Assembly: GCF_047663525.1 (NCBI RefSeq)
Contig: NC_092588.1
Coordinates: 138,004,501-138,068,500 of the forward strand
DNA: 64,000 bases
Direction: 5' to 3'
DNA from: Anas platyrhynchos
Lineage: Eukaryota; Chordata; Aves; Anseriformes; Anatidae
Numbering within the stretch: the stretch's first letter is position 1; the number at the start of each line of letters is the position of its first letter. The notes below the pieces were generated by a model. That model saw only the letters and a program-made list of their open reading frames with translations. It searched no databases and had not been told where the DNA came from. Below are positions 42,403-55,100 of the stretch, piece after piece. A program made the translations under genes and the position numbers.

Positions 42403-45400
42403 TTTTCCAATGAGCAGAGATTCTTACTGGCTCACCGCTACGCCCCAGCGTGTCAGTTTGCAGTAGCCGAGCTTCAGACGAGTAGCACAGAGGACGGATT
42501 CAGCCGCCCTTTCTGTTTGCTTTGCAGGATTCCCTCTGTGTTGGCTCAGGGGAGAGACGTCAGTGCAGTGGGTGATGCTGGTGGAGGACTGCGAGGGGAT
42601 AGTAAATGCAAAACCATCACTGACACCCTGGTCACTCGGTGGATTCATTTGCCTGGCTGACAGCTCCTGCTGTGCTCCCATGTACTCAGGTACTCGTGCC
42701 AGGTTCCCTGAGTCTCCTTTTGGGAACACCCTGAACACCCACGGGCCCACAGACACTGCTCTAGTCTCAGCTCTTTGTTCCCGACAAGCTTCAACAACAC
42801 TTATTCTCTTCATTCTGGTTTATCTTCAGTTACATAAAAAGTTAAACGAGCTAACTTCCAGTTGCTTCAGGTCAGACCAACTCTACAAAAGTTAAAAATG
42901 AAGACAAAAGTTGATTTTCTGTCAGTACTTAACACATTTAGGCTCATTTTGAAGCCCTGACCACATATTTTGTGAACATCTGGGGACAACGTGATCTATT
43001 GCTTGGCTCTGCTGATGATTTACAAAGAGTGCAAGGGTCTGAGGACTAGGAAAGGTTACAGAAGGCCAGGACTAGATGTTCCAGGTCTGGGCTGAGGAAA
43101 ACAGCATGACCGGTGCTTTTGTACAACTGACTCCCAAATCCCAAAATAAGAAGGGAGAAATGGATAAAGCCAGGAACTAGCAGACGGGTCCAAGCCACGC
43201 CACAGGATCCAAACATTGTGCCTACTCTGGAATACTGAGCAATGCCAGGGCATGTCTCTGGGCAGTGAACCACCACCATTTATCCTGTTACATGGCCAGC
43301 ACATGGCAATTTGTACACCCCAAATGCAGAGGTTGGCTGGTAGCACGGGACAGAAACCCTCCCAGCTAGGCAGAGTGCATGAGGCCACCCCAATTCCGCC
43401 GGCCAGTTGGCAAGAGTCCCTGTGCCATCTAATTCAGTCCTATAAGAGCAACTTCTGTGGTGCAGGGACTTGAAATCCTCTGCAGCTCTTACCTGTAGCC
43501 ACTAGGACAAGCTCCTTGGGGTCACCTCCTCACCTGGCCTCAAGGTCTGATGGAGGATGTCTCCCTCACCTGCAAGGTCTGGAGGAGAACATCACCCGCA
43601 CTCATCTGCAAGATGTGATGGAGGGTGTCAGCAGACAGCAAAGGGGAAAGATGAAACACGTATTTATCATGCAGAGGACACTTGCCACCAGACAACAGCA
43701 ATTTCCAGGTGAGTTGGATGCTTTAGTTAGGGTATTTGGTTCTGCAAGCAGCCGTGTGCTTGCATAGCTCCACATGAGGGCTGTGGGAAGTGGAACAGAG
43801 AGCAAAAGTCTGTGGCTGAGCTTGCTGAATGGGACAGATGGCAACCTGTGCCAAAAATAGCTTTGCTAGAAGTAGAACACATGGTAAATTGCATTAATTT
43901 TAATAATTGCTTTTTATGCTTTGATAAAAACTGGCAAAAACCTAAGGATCCTCTACCCAAGATAATTAGCACAGCTCTCCTTGACTGCTCCCCCTTAAAG
44001 AGGATGCTGCTCCTAAGCTCTGCTGAAGGGTGAGGCTGCCCACTTGTGCCAGGGAAACAGTGCTCGAGTGGATACGGCACCCACAGGGAAAGCAGGACCT
44101 TTGTGTAGGGGTGGAGATGTCATCGGGTAGCTTGAGGCCAACGCAGTGCTGGGCTTGGTCTGCAAGGGGAGTGCTGGCTGTGGCATGGCCAGGTGCAACC
44201 TCCGTCTGGCCCGAGGCTCTCAGAGTCACACGCTGAAGGTAGGCAGATTTGAAGCCCTAAGTATCAGAAAAGCTGCTTTGCAAAAGGAAAAGCATATTTT
44301 AGTAATAAAATAAATAAATAAATGCAGCAGACAGATATACAATTTCATGTTTGCTGTAGGGGCATGGGAACAGAAAGGTAATTCCTTAACCCACTGCAAA
44401 AAGGATTTTTGCCCACCAAGGTGCCAGGTACCACTGTCATTCTGCAGTGTGAGAAGAGAGAAGAGAAAGATTGTGCCCGAGCTATAGCTGGTAAAACAGC
44501 CACTACAGCTTCTTACAGCGACCCCCAGTCAGGAATGGAGGATGAGTGGCTTTGAAAGAAATCCTCATGTCAAAGAGAAGTGCCCCCAGCAAAAGTGCCA
44601 GGTACAATGATAGGCAGCACCAGCTCCTCATTCACAGCAGACACCATCGTGCCCAGCTGAATTGGCTTAGTCTTCTGCCCAGCTACAGCTAAATCAGCCG
44701 TCTGCTGGCAGACCGTCCACGCGAGGGGCTGTGCCAGCGACACAAAATTGGTTTCTAATTGCTGTAGTTAATTCAGGGCATCCGCTGTTCAACCAGTTCT
44801 AAAATTACATTTAATTACCTGGGGGATTTCAGAGAGCTAGCGATGCTGGCTTTTCTCGTATGAACAATTATGCTGGAATACACAATACACTTCACACAGT
44901 GCTACTGAATTTATATATGAATGAAACGTATTCTCCTTTGCACCTAAAAATTGTTTCTGTCAGCCCGGATCAGAGTCACTCTGGGATAGTCACAAACCAC
45001 TCGGAGTCAGGTAGGCAACAGGCCGGTGTCAAGGGGTAGTGTTTGTCCTGGTTAGGGAAGGAAAGCTCATGAGAACTAAAGTTTTGTCTCCCAAAGAGCA
45101 CAGGGTGACTGCAGCTGGACCAGGCTGTCCTTCTTCCTCCTGCTATTGCCAGCCCCAGGCAAACAGGCAGGACTGGCACCACCCAACATCAGTGCAGCCA
45201 GCTCTGAGTGTGTAATGTCAGTGTATAAATACAGAGATATAGAAATAGAAATAACAGCTACGGGCAGCTAATCCCCCAAGGAACACCTGATCAAAACATC
45301 ATCGGTTGGTTTGCAAGCCTAATTTGTGTGCACCAGAGGCTGATTGTTCAAAGTACTTAGGAAGATTAAAAAAAAAAAAAAAAAAGAAAGAAAGAAAAAC

Positions 45401-48400
45401 CCTGCTAAGTCAGGTCTCCTCAACCCACAGGGATCAAACTGCTCCCTGTGCATGATGCCTACCCCTCAAGCATGGCAGAGCTTGGTGCTGCCCTTCCCAA
45501 GCTGGCACTGAGGCAGGGAGCAGGAGCTCAGCACAGTTGGGGCCAGGCTCCAGCCCCCCTGCCCCAAAACACCTCCCTCTGCCCGCATCCTCCCTGGCAC
45601 CCTGAGGACCTGGTCCTCGAGCACACGCATTTATGTGGATTACTCTACTGATGCTATTTGTATTCCTTCATCTTTTAAAGCTCAGTGATTTAGACTGACA
45701 AATGTATTCGGATTTACTAATATGTTTTCTTCCCGTCTTTGCTGTGTTTTTGCATAGGAATTATCCTGTTCACCAGCTCAGGAAAAAACAATCAACAGCT
45801 AGGATGTATATTCTGCTTCTGATTTTTGCACAGAATTACAATGCCTTTTCCCTTTTCTCCCCTTTCGAAAAATGCATTAGCCTTTGTGTTTTCCCCACCA
45901 GCGCCGTCCTGTAGTTCCACATTTAACTTGGTATCCCCATAGCCCTTGTAGGGTTTTTTGATGCGTTTCTGTGAGGTATAGCGGGTCTGCCATGCTGCCT
46001 TTACTTTTGATACCACTTCTTTTCCTCCAGCTGCACTGTGGTTTAAAAGCCTCTTCACAAAGTGCCTCAAAAGCTCTTGATGTTTGTATTGCTGCAAGTG
46101 CATAGTGAAGCCCTCTTCAAACACAGCCATTATCTGAGCAACAACACAAGAAGAGCAGAAAACTAGGGACAAGTGGACATACTTGAGCAAACACTGCCAA
46201 AGGGATGAGATACTCCAGAGCTGTTGGGTTGAAACATTTGACTGGATCACAGACAGCAGATGAGGACAAATTTTTGACTTTTCTGCAAACCCGTGGGTTT
46301 TCACTGTAGCTGAAGATGGATGTTTCAGCATGTCGGGAGATGAGAAATCTTAGAAATAAAATAGAAACAGAAATTGAAACAGAGTACCAGAAGCACTGCA
46401 AGAGAATTTTGGTGCTTCTGTTGCTTGTCTTACCTTATAATCAAAGAAGTTACTTTAGATAGCTTGCTGATGAAACAGGCTTTGTAATTTTTCTCCCAGA
46501 AATCAGCAGCATTATTTGAATTACTATGTCTATGCCAATGCTGTGTAGGTGGTGGGGCAACTACATTGTGTGGGTGATTTGGGGTGACCAAGCCCCCTGC
46601 TCAGGCATGTATCGATCAGAGCCAACAGTCCATGCTCATAAAATCCCATGAACGCCAAAACCCAGCTAAGGTAACTAGTACAAGATGCTGTTATATCTAT
46701 ATTAGTTCAGCAGAGAAGGTTTGTGTAATGGCAGAGAAGTCATTCTTCAGTGGGAAACGAAAAGCATTAGGTATTGGTGTGCAAAGAGTCTGTATGATGA
46801 GTACTGACACTTCAGCACTCAAAAGCAACGTGAGAACAAAGATTCCCCACAGCTGATAAATTATAATGTATAATGTGTTTGTCCATTTTTATTTTTTAAA
46901 TTTTATAGAAGGAAGGGTCAAGCAACATGATTGCTGCAAGGAATCAAAGAAATCCAGACCCAAGCCTTCCTGGTCCCCAGTGCTCTAATCTTGCTGCTCC
47001 GACCTCTGCTCCCCGGTTTCTGTGCTGACCTCAGTGCCAGACCGTCTCTACTGAATTATTCATCTTCTTCCTAAACTGCATCCAGCCACCACAGCCCGCC
47101 TCATTGATTGTGTGCACCCAAATGGTAACACTTAAACGTGGGAGTGGGTCACATCTGAGCTTCCTTTTGGCATGTTTGCCTTTTGTATGCTCCACCTGTG
47201 TGTGCACACGGGGAGGCCACCTCACAGGGTGCCTGAAAGGGGAGTTGTGACCGATGGAAGCAAGAGTGGAGGGTGCATGGCAGGGTACATAATGTCAGAT
47301 CAAAGCCCATCACGCTATGCAGAAGCAGTTTCACATAGTATTTTCAGAAGGGAGGTTCACTGGAAGTCCACCAGCTTGTTGGTGAACTTGTTTGAAATTT
47401 TGAGGGGCTTACTCTGAGAAGTCAGAGCAGGGGATGCCCACTGTGGTGCCATCGGCCATTGTAAGGTACCTCAGGAGGAGGCCTGGCTCTCAGCAATGTG
47501 GAAATTCTGCTTTTTGCCATATCCCTGGATATAGAGGAGATTTATTTCAAGGAGCCCTCAGCCTGTGGTAATTCCAGCGGGGTGGATGAGTGAGTGAGGT
47601 GGTGGCAGGCAGGACAAGGGCCAATGCACGTCACACGGTCACCTCCACTCCCACCATGCTCCCTTCTGAGGCCCTGAAGCTTTATTCCTTTTTTAAACTT
47701 CTTGTAATTCCCAATCAGGGATCTTCCCTCTCCCACCCTACGCCCTCGGTTTCTCTCCAGGTTGCAGAGTGCTGCTGGAGGCCCAGGCTGAGGAGCAGCC
47801 CTCACTCCGGGGGCTCTCAGAAATGCCCCCACAAAGGCCGTCAACAAGGCCGTGAGGTTGCAGGTAAACATGTCCCCAAAGTCAGCTGAGCCTCCTCTGC
47901 TGGCTGGTAGTGCTGAAACAGAAAATAATAACCGAGTGAGACAGCACACACTTCTCAGTCATGCTTGACTTTGTTGAGCAATGGCGCTACAGACCTAGAG
48001 GCCTCCACCCACCCAGCACAGCTGCCATACAGGCTGGAGGCAGGAGGGAAGCAGACATGAAGCCCTGACAGATCAAAAGCTGAGGTGAGAGGCAGAGCAA
48101 ATGTGCTTTGGGCTTCGCTGGCATTTTTGCACATGGAATGAATGGGTCTGAAGGCTGACACCTGGGCCGTGGTATCACTTGGGAGCCAGGCTTGTGTTTC
48201 AGGACAGATGATCCCTGCCGTAGGTTGGATTTCCAAGCTGAGACACAACTTCACCAGCGCTTCTTGCCACCAGCCTTTTAGACAATCGTGCCTTTAAGCT
48301 CCAAGATCTTACAGCATGTGAAGGTTTTTAAGAATTTTGACCAAATTTTGTTTGCTTTCCTAGAAGAAATATCCACAGCGGTGCTTGTAGCCAGGAGAGC

Positions 48401-51400
48401 TGGTCTGAGTAACAAAAAATGTTTGTTTTCTTCAGTTTAAAGGGTGAATAAAAGGGAAAAGGCATTAAGTAAAATACAAGGTGGAAAAATGGCTGATTTG
48501 AGAAGCATAATAGATGTGTGATTTTCCTAATAATCCCACAGAAACTGATTATCTCAGTTTACAACTAGTTTAAGGAAAAAGGCAAAGAAATGACCAGGCT
48601 GCAGCCAAAACCATCCCTTTAGAGGGGATTATTTATATTGCATTATTGGGAGCAGTGAATTACTAAGAAGGCTTCTCCACGTCTGCGTGGCTGCAATTAC
48701 CTCCCATTACCGTCACTCACTCCTGCCAGGGACCTCTGGCTGCCACGTCTCGGGTGGCTCCATGGGGATGGGGCAGCCAGCCTCACGGGGCAGGAGACAC
48801 AGGGAGGGACCCAGCATGGGGACACAGCCATGGCCCGCTTGATGCCCCCACCCCCCTTTCACAAGGTGTTTGCCCTAAGCCTTGCTCTTTTGTGGTGTTT
48901 GCTCACAGCTGGGGTGGCACACGTGTCCCTGCTAGGGCAGCGGCCCCTCTGCCTGTCAGTCTGCATCAGGGGACAGGCAGAAAGCATTGAGGTCTCCATT
49001 ACATGTGCTCACACTTAATTCTAGCCAGAAGTGAATTTTCTGCCCTAGGCAAGCCTCAGTGTTTGTAAAAAGCTACTGGTCCTGTACCAGCTCCCCTTGA
49101 CCCGGGGTGGGCTCCCTCTGGTGCAATCTGTTAATCTTCTTGTCACTGTTTTTTTTCCCCTGTTGCTGGTTTGAGGAATTGTTATTAACCTGTCTGATTT
49201 CAAGACTGTCAAAATACTATCTTGAGACTCATCCAGTTATTCACCCCGTTATATCTCTTCCAGCAGCCAAAACCCCTGGAGAAAGGCAGTAGGAGCAGCT
49301 TGAGGACAGCGACCATCTCTCCCCTGAGATCTTTACATCTCTCCTCTCTGAAGGTCCCGGCTCACCAGGGCACGGAGCCCTTCATACCTTGCAATGCACT
49401 CCGAGGTGTGTCAGGACTGATGACAGACTCCCACTTTCGGAAAAGAAACAAAACTAATTCCTCTTCTCATTTTTAATAATCTTTTTATTTTGAAACCCCA
49501 GCCAGATCCTCATTTCTCTGTAATCCCTGGAGACTCTTTTGAATTCTGGGGAGATCCAGGTACTGATGGGGTGGAAGCAGTTTGGCTCATTCTTCCCTCT
49601 CAGGTTCAGACTTTTAACAAGAGCTTGCTATTAATAATAAACCACCAAAATCCAAGCACTTGCCGTTATTGGTTTCTTTTGCACCTACTAATGCTGCTGC
49701 CTTGCTAAGGACTGTTACTAAGAAATATGTGGCACCGATGTGATTTACCCAGATGTTCCTGCCACTGCTGATAGATTTGCTTTTCTATATTTAAATGCTA
49801 GAGCCTGTCTTTTGGAGTTTGTACAGGGATATAGGACAGGAGGAAGACTTCTGGTTTGGTGACAGCAAACACCGTCCATTCTGTGCTTCCACCAAGCCTG
49901 GCCACCATCTCCCCAGAGAGGATGTATTAGAAATGGTCATTAAGCAATGCATGGGTGAGGGGGACAAGTGTCAGGGAAGGTGGAGGCACATTCTGACACA
50001 GAGCCACCAGCATGGCGCAGCGGTAAGACCCACTGCCCAGTCCTGAGGACCCAGGAGCGGCACCACACTGGTGGTTAAACTGATTTATTCCACGCAATTA
50101 CTGAAGGCAGGAGATACTGTCCCCTCCAGTGAAACTGTTAGATTGACCAGGCATTCTTGTGTTCACTCCATGAACATCAGCTTCAGAAGCCTAAAATCCC
50201 CTTTGGTCCCAGTTATTGCCCATCTCTCCATTCCTGGATGCTCCTGGGGAATGAAATCCTTGGACAGGAGCTAGGTTTGATGCTATTCACCTCTTGTTTT
50301 ACATGTTCTTGCAGCAGTACTCTTTTACCTCTCATTTTCCAAGAGAGCTTCATGAGCACCTGATGAGTTTTGAGGTCCTTCTCCTCCCTCCAAACCCTAC
50401 CCCAGAACAAAACCTTCTCCCTCTACTCATCACCCCAACACATTCTTAGTGCCCTTTAAGATTTTCCCTACCTCTAGACCCCCTGCACTTTTTTTTTTTC
50501 CTGCGGTATGATCCCAGTCTGCCTTTCTGTGGGGCCTCCCGGTCATCCTTCTGCCTTGCAGGCTCCCAGGCTATCAGATGAAATGGTGGGTGAGCCGTAC
50601 TGGGATTTTGGGAGGCTCTGTACCCGAGACAAAGGGCTCACTTTGCAGCGACACCTCATAGGTATTCAGGCTGCCCTACTCTTTGCTGACGAGCCTCATC
50701 TACAGAGTTTTCCTGCATAAAAAACTGCACATGTCAGAGATGCGAGACAAATGACGATGGTAATAATGTAAGAGAACATCCTCTGAACATCTGAGAGGGC
50801 TGAATTCATGAACCACTTTTATCAAGGCGTACAAGAGGCACTTAAATATTATCTGCTGCTTATAAATAATACCGGTATGTTAAATATACACATATTTTCA
50901 CAGTTTTATAAAGCAAGCGATCTCTGTTTGCTTTCAACTGGAAATCATAAAGTAAAAATCAATGAGCTTATATCAAGCTTATATTATAGTCCTTGAAGAG
51001 TCAACTGACTCTATAAAAATGACTGTTTTCTAACGAAGATATCATTAATTGGATTGAGTTGGCAAAGTTTAAGTGCCTTGTCATATTTTGATTGCTATGC
51101 AGTGCTAGAGCTTATTGATTTTATAGAACAGCCTGTAGATAAATGTAATGATTAATTTCATTTGGTTTACAAGAACAGAAAACTTCGATGCAGAACTGGA
51201 TGCACTCTTTTATTTCTTACAGCAGCCTGTTCCTTGTCTGAGCATGGCTCTAGCTGTAAAGCCATGCTAGGTGGCTTGGTCTTCCTGAGTTTCTTAGGAT
51301 TTACGAAAATAGAAATTCCACGTTCCCCCTAAACCTGCGAGGTTTTCCATTTCAAAGGCTTTGGAGGGATTATTTTTTGATCTTTATCTCTTGGGAAGGG

Positions 51401-52135
51401 TGTTTCTGTCTGGAGCCTTGCTGAGAAGAGCAACGAGCCGTGGCTGGGGGTTGAGGCTGGCCGCCAGGTGCCCCCCCAGCCGTCCCCTCCTCAGCAGGGC
51501 AGGAGGAGAAGATGGGATGCAACAGCTCACGGGTTGAGATAAGGACAGGGAGATTGCTCACCAATTACTGTCACGGGGAAAACAGACTCGGCTCGGGAAA
51601 ATTAATTTAATCTATTGCCCATTAATTACAGAACAGGACAGTGAGAACAGAAAGAACAAACTCAAAACTCCTTCCCCCATCCCCTTGGCTAAAAAAGCCA
51701 AGCTGCAGCCTAGCAGCAGGCTCTTTGAGTCACCCATTTTCCCTACAACAGGGACCTTAGTGTCACGTCGATGTCCCCAAAATGGGGCGAGCAGGGGCCA
51801 CGGTGCCTCTGCCCGCACTGCCACAGGTATCTGCTCGCACAGAGCCCAGGAGCTGCTGGGTTTTGTGGTGTTTTCTTTTTTCTTCCTGAGGCTTTGGGGC
51901 TATTTTTAGCACTTGCGACGGCACTTGGTGCCGCATGGCTGCCTCCAAATTATTTGGTTTCTTAATTGGAGGAGTTGTAGAAGGAAAGCGAGGGGAAAGG
52001 AAACACCAGCGGCCTCCCTGGGGACACCCTGCCAAGCCTTGGGGTGACGGTCGGGCTTGGTGTGAGCTGTCTGAGCACGTTTCTGTACCAGAACAAAAGG
52101 AATTAGAAGAGTTGCAGGGCTTATTTATACATAAT

Positions 52136-52154
52136 TATATATATATATATATAT
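52136..52154. repeat. (TA)n dinucleotide run
   Basis: About nine and a half TA units in an AT-rich patch. Confidence 0.9.
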
Positions 52155-55100
52155 TATTTTTCCCAGGTCTGGTGTTTTCCTGCCTTGCTGTTCTAACTGT
52201 ATTATTGCACCCACTGCTGGCACAGGCTGAGCACTGCATTTACAGCTGCTGCTGGTCATTCCCCCTGCCGGAACGAGGAGCCAAGAGCCTTTGACAACAA
52301 TTAAGCTCCAAGCCTATGCGTTGTCTGCAAGGATCCTGAATTTAAATCCAAGCTCTGTTTTTTTCTGTTGTCCTCGGGATGGGTTAATACTGGATTCCTG
52401 ATCTACAACGCGTTTAATGGATACCACCGGTGGAGCAGAAATCTTTGGGTAGCTTCAGTTGGCCAGGAATTAACCCAGGAAAGCCATTCTCTGCGATCTA
52501 GATGGTAAAATCATCTCCCCAGAAGTACCCGTGCACCTTGTTCCTCTGGATCAGAGCCCACTTCTGCTTCAACACAGCTGCTCATTTCTGTGTGCTCATG
52601 TATGCCAGGCATGTTTGAGGAGCTAGCTAAAATAAAAGACCGAGATCAACGTGAGAACAAAAAAGAGGTAGCTGACAGCTCAGATCAGCTGCAAGGCAGG
52701 CCACTATCTGTGTGTGGTCTCCAAAAAGTCAGCACCTGGCCATCAGGTGGAACAAGTCCTCTGCGGGGGCCGTTTCCCTCGCTCAGATGGAGCCACCACT
52801 GTGCAGCAGTGGGGAAGTGTTGATGGAGGGAGTGCCACACATTTGCTTTTTCATTTAATTACCCCTAGGACTACTCATGCTTGCTGGCACATGAGGGTCA
52901 CTGGGCAATTACCAGGCAGGAGATGTTCCTGCTCCTCAGGGCCCGATGCCGGCAGTGCCCTGGGAATGGCTCCCCGCTGTTCCACCAGGGCCACCAGCTG
53001 CCACCTCCACACCCGTGAAGCAGTGACCAGCCAACCAGGACAAGCAGGAGCTTTCCTTCCAGGGGCCTGTAGGACTCCGTTAAAACCTCATTAAAGCCAT
53101 TACTGAAACGTGTGGCCGGGCTGGGAAGGGGCCGTGCCTGGTGCTTTGTACCCCGCACACCTTGAGTTTGCTAAAGCTGGCTCCAAGCACAGCGATTAAG
53201 CCGCAGGGGTGACACTGCGGCTCCTCAGCCTAAAAATATGGAAAAAAAAAATTTGCTCTTGAGATACAGTGTAAAAATATCATCTCTAAGGGCTTTTTCA
53301 CAATAGGGAAACCACTCCTTGGAGTGCTAATTCAGCTCCTGATGCAGGGGGACGGGGAGGTGAGCTGGGAGGGGTGGCAGTGGCGGCTTCATGGGTGGCC
53401 TCAGCCAGCAACCAGCCCCAGGGACCTACAAATGGTTGCTTCTTAGAGCAGGGGAAACAAAGTACTCAGCAGGGGAAGAAAATCTGACTTCAGGGAGGTT
53501 ATAAGGGCTCCTTCCCAGCACATCTGCCAGCCCCGGTGTCAGCGAAAGGTAACAAACACATGGCACGGATCCCGGCGTGTAAGGGATGTGTCACTGAGAG
53601 AAGGAGTAGGAGGAAAACAGAGCTAGCTGACAGCTCACATCCTGTGCCATAATCCTCGAAATTGTTAATATTTACAAAATTAACAACTAATGTAGCCGAT
53701 GACAATCTCACTCCTCCTGGTTGTCATGAGGATCTTAACAGTTCCCACCCGCTCCGAAGGGGGAGAATTACCCCTCGCCGTGGCTCCTGCTGCTCAGCAC
53801 CAGCACGAAGGGCACGGATGTGTCCTCCCACCACACACCGGCACCACAGGGGTTGGGAGAGCTCCTCACCTTGCCCAGGAGGTGTCTGGAAGAGCAAGGG
53901 AAGGGTCCTGTCTCTGATATTCCCCCAGGAGCCCAGCACCTCCCTGCCTTGCCTACCCGAAGGTTGGACAGCCCAGCAGTCCCGGCTGGGGCTGTGTCTC
54001 CAGACAAGCTGCAATTTCATGTGAAGCTGCTCCCGGTGCCGGTGGGATCTACCAGCTGTGAGGCTGGCAGCTGACTGATGAGCAGATGCTACGGTGTCAT
54101 TGCCTTAACAGGAAAAGACCTGGCTGAAAACAAAATAAAGTCGCTTGCATTCCAGCGACTCCAAGGGAAACGTACTTCCAGACGAACAGTCAGAAAAAGG
54201 TGAATTGTCAGGATCACGAAGTATCATTGCCTGTCTCCATTTTAAATAAAAAACACAAGCAATGGTGGTGTCTAAATTCTCATAGATGTATATATATAGA
54301 TAAATATATAAATATATTTAACTCTTTCTGTCCATCAGGAGGGCTGCGTGAGGTTAACAGACACTGCAGGTGCCAGAATGCTGTGGATGGTGGCTGCACA
54401 TCAGGGTTTCTGGCTTCATTCTGCTCCATCATTAGCAAGGATTCACCCCCTGGACCACTCTTTGCACTAACACAGCATGTCAGTCTCTCAGTAGTACACT
54501 AAAAAAAATTGTTTGTTAGGGCGCACTGTATGCAAAAAAAAAAAAAAAAATCACCAAACTCTTTCCAGTTCGCCACATGCAAAATCTAAGCAGAGAATTA
54601 CCAGCACTGCTGTTTTCAAAGAGCTCCCATGTGCCACGAGAAGCAAATCTCCTTCTAATAGGCATTACTTTCTCTCCTTGAAGTGGCATGTTCTTGGCTC
54701 TAAGAGAGGTTGGCCCGAAGAGGCAACCTGAACGAGTGACTGGATGGCAAAAAAAGTTCTCTCCAAGGACCATAAGCCAGGTATCGTCAATATAATACTG
54801 CCATAACACTGACCAGAGGAGCAAAGCTCTGCCCTTATGGAGCTCCGTGCCCCAGGTGACACAACCCAGCCTGTCCCCTCGGGTAGCACTCGCTGGAAGG
54901 AGCCTTGGTTTGATGGATCTGCTGGAGAAGTGACCGTGGTGACCACCACAGGGCCCATCAGTGCTCGTTAACTGGTTCAGCGCGGTAGGACACAGCACTG
55001 CCTTTCCTTAGAGCATAGCAGGGAACTGTGTGACCCAGTAAAATGAAACATGTTGGTTTTAAATATTAAAAACGCAAGGACTCCAGAGAACAGATACATA

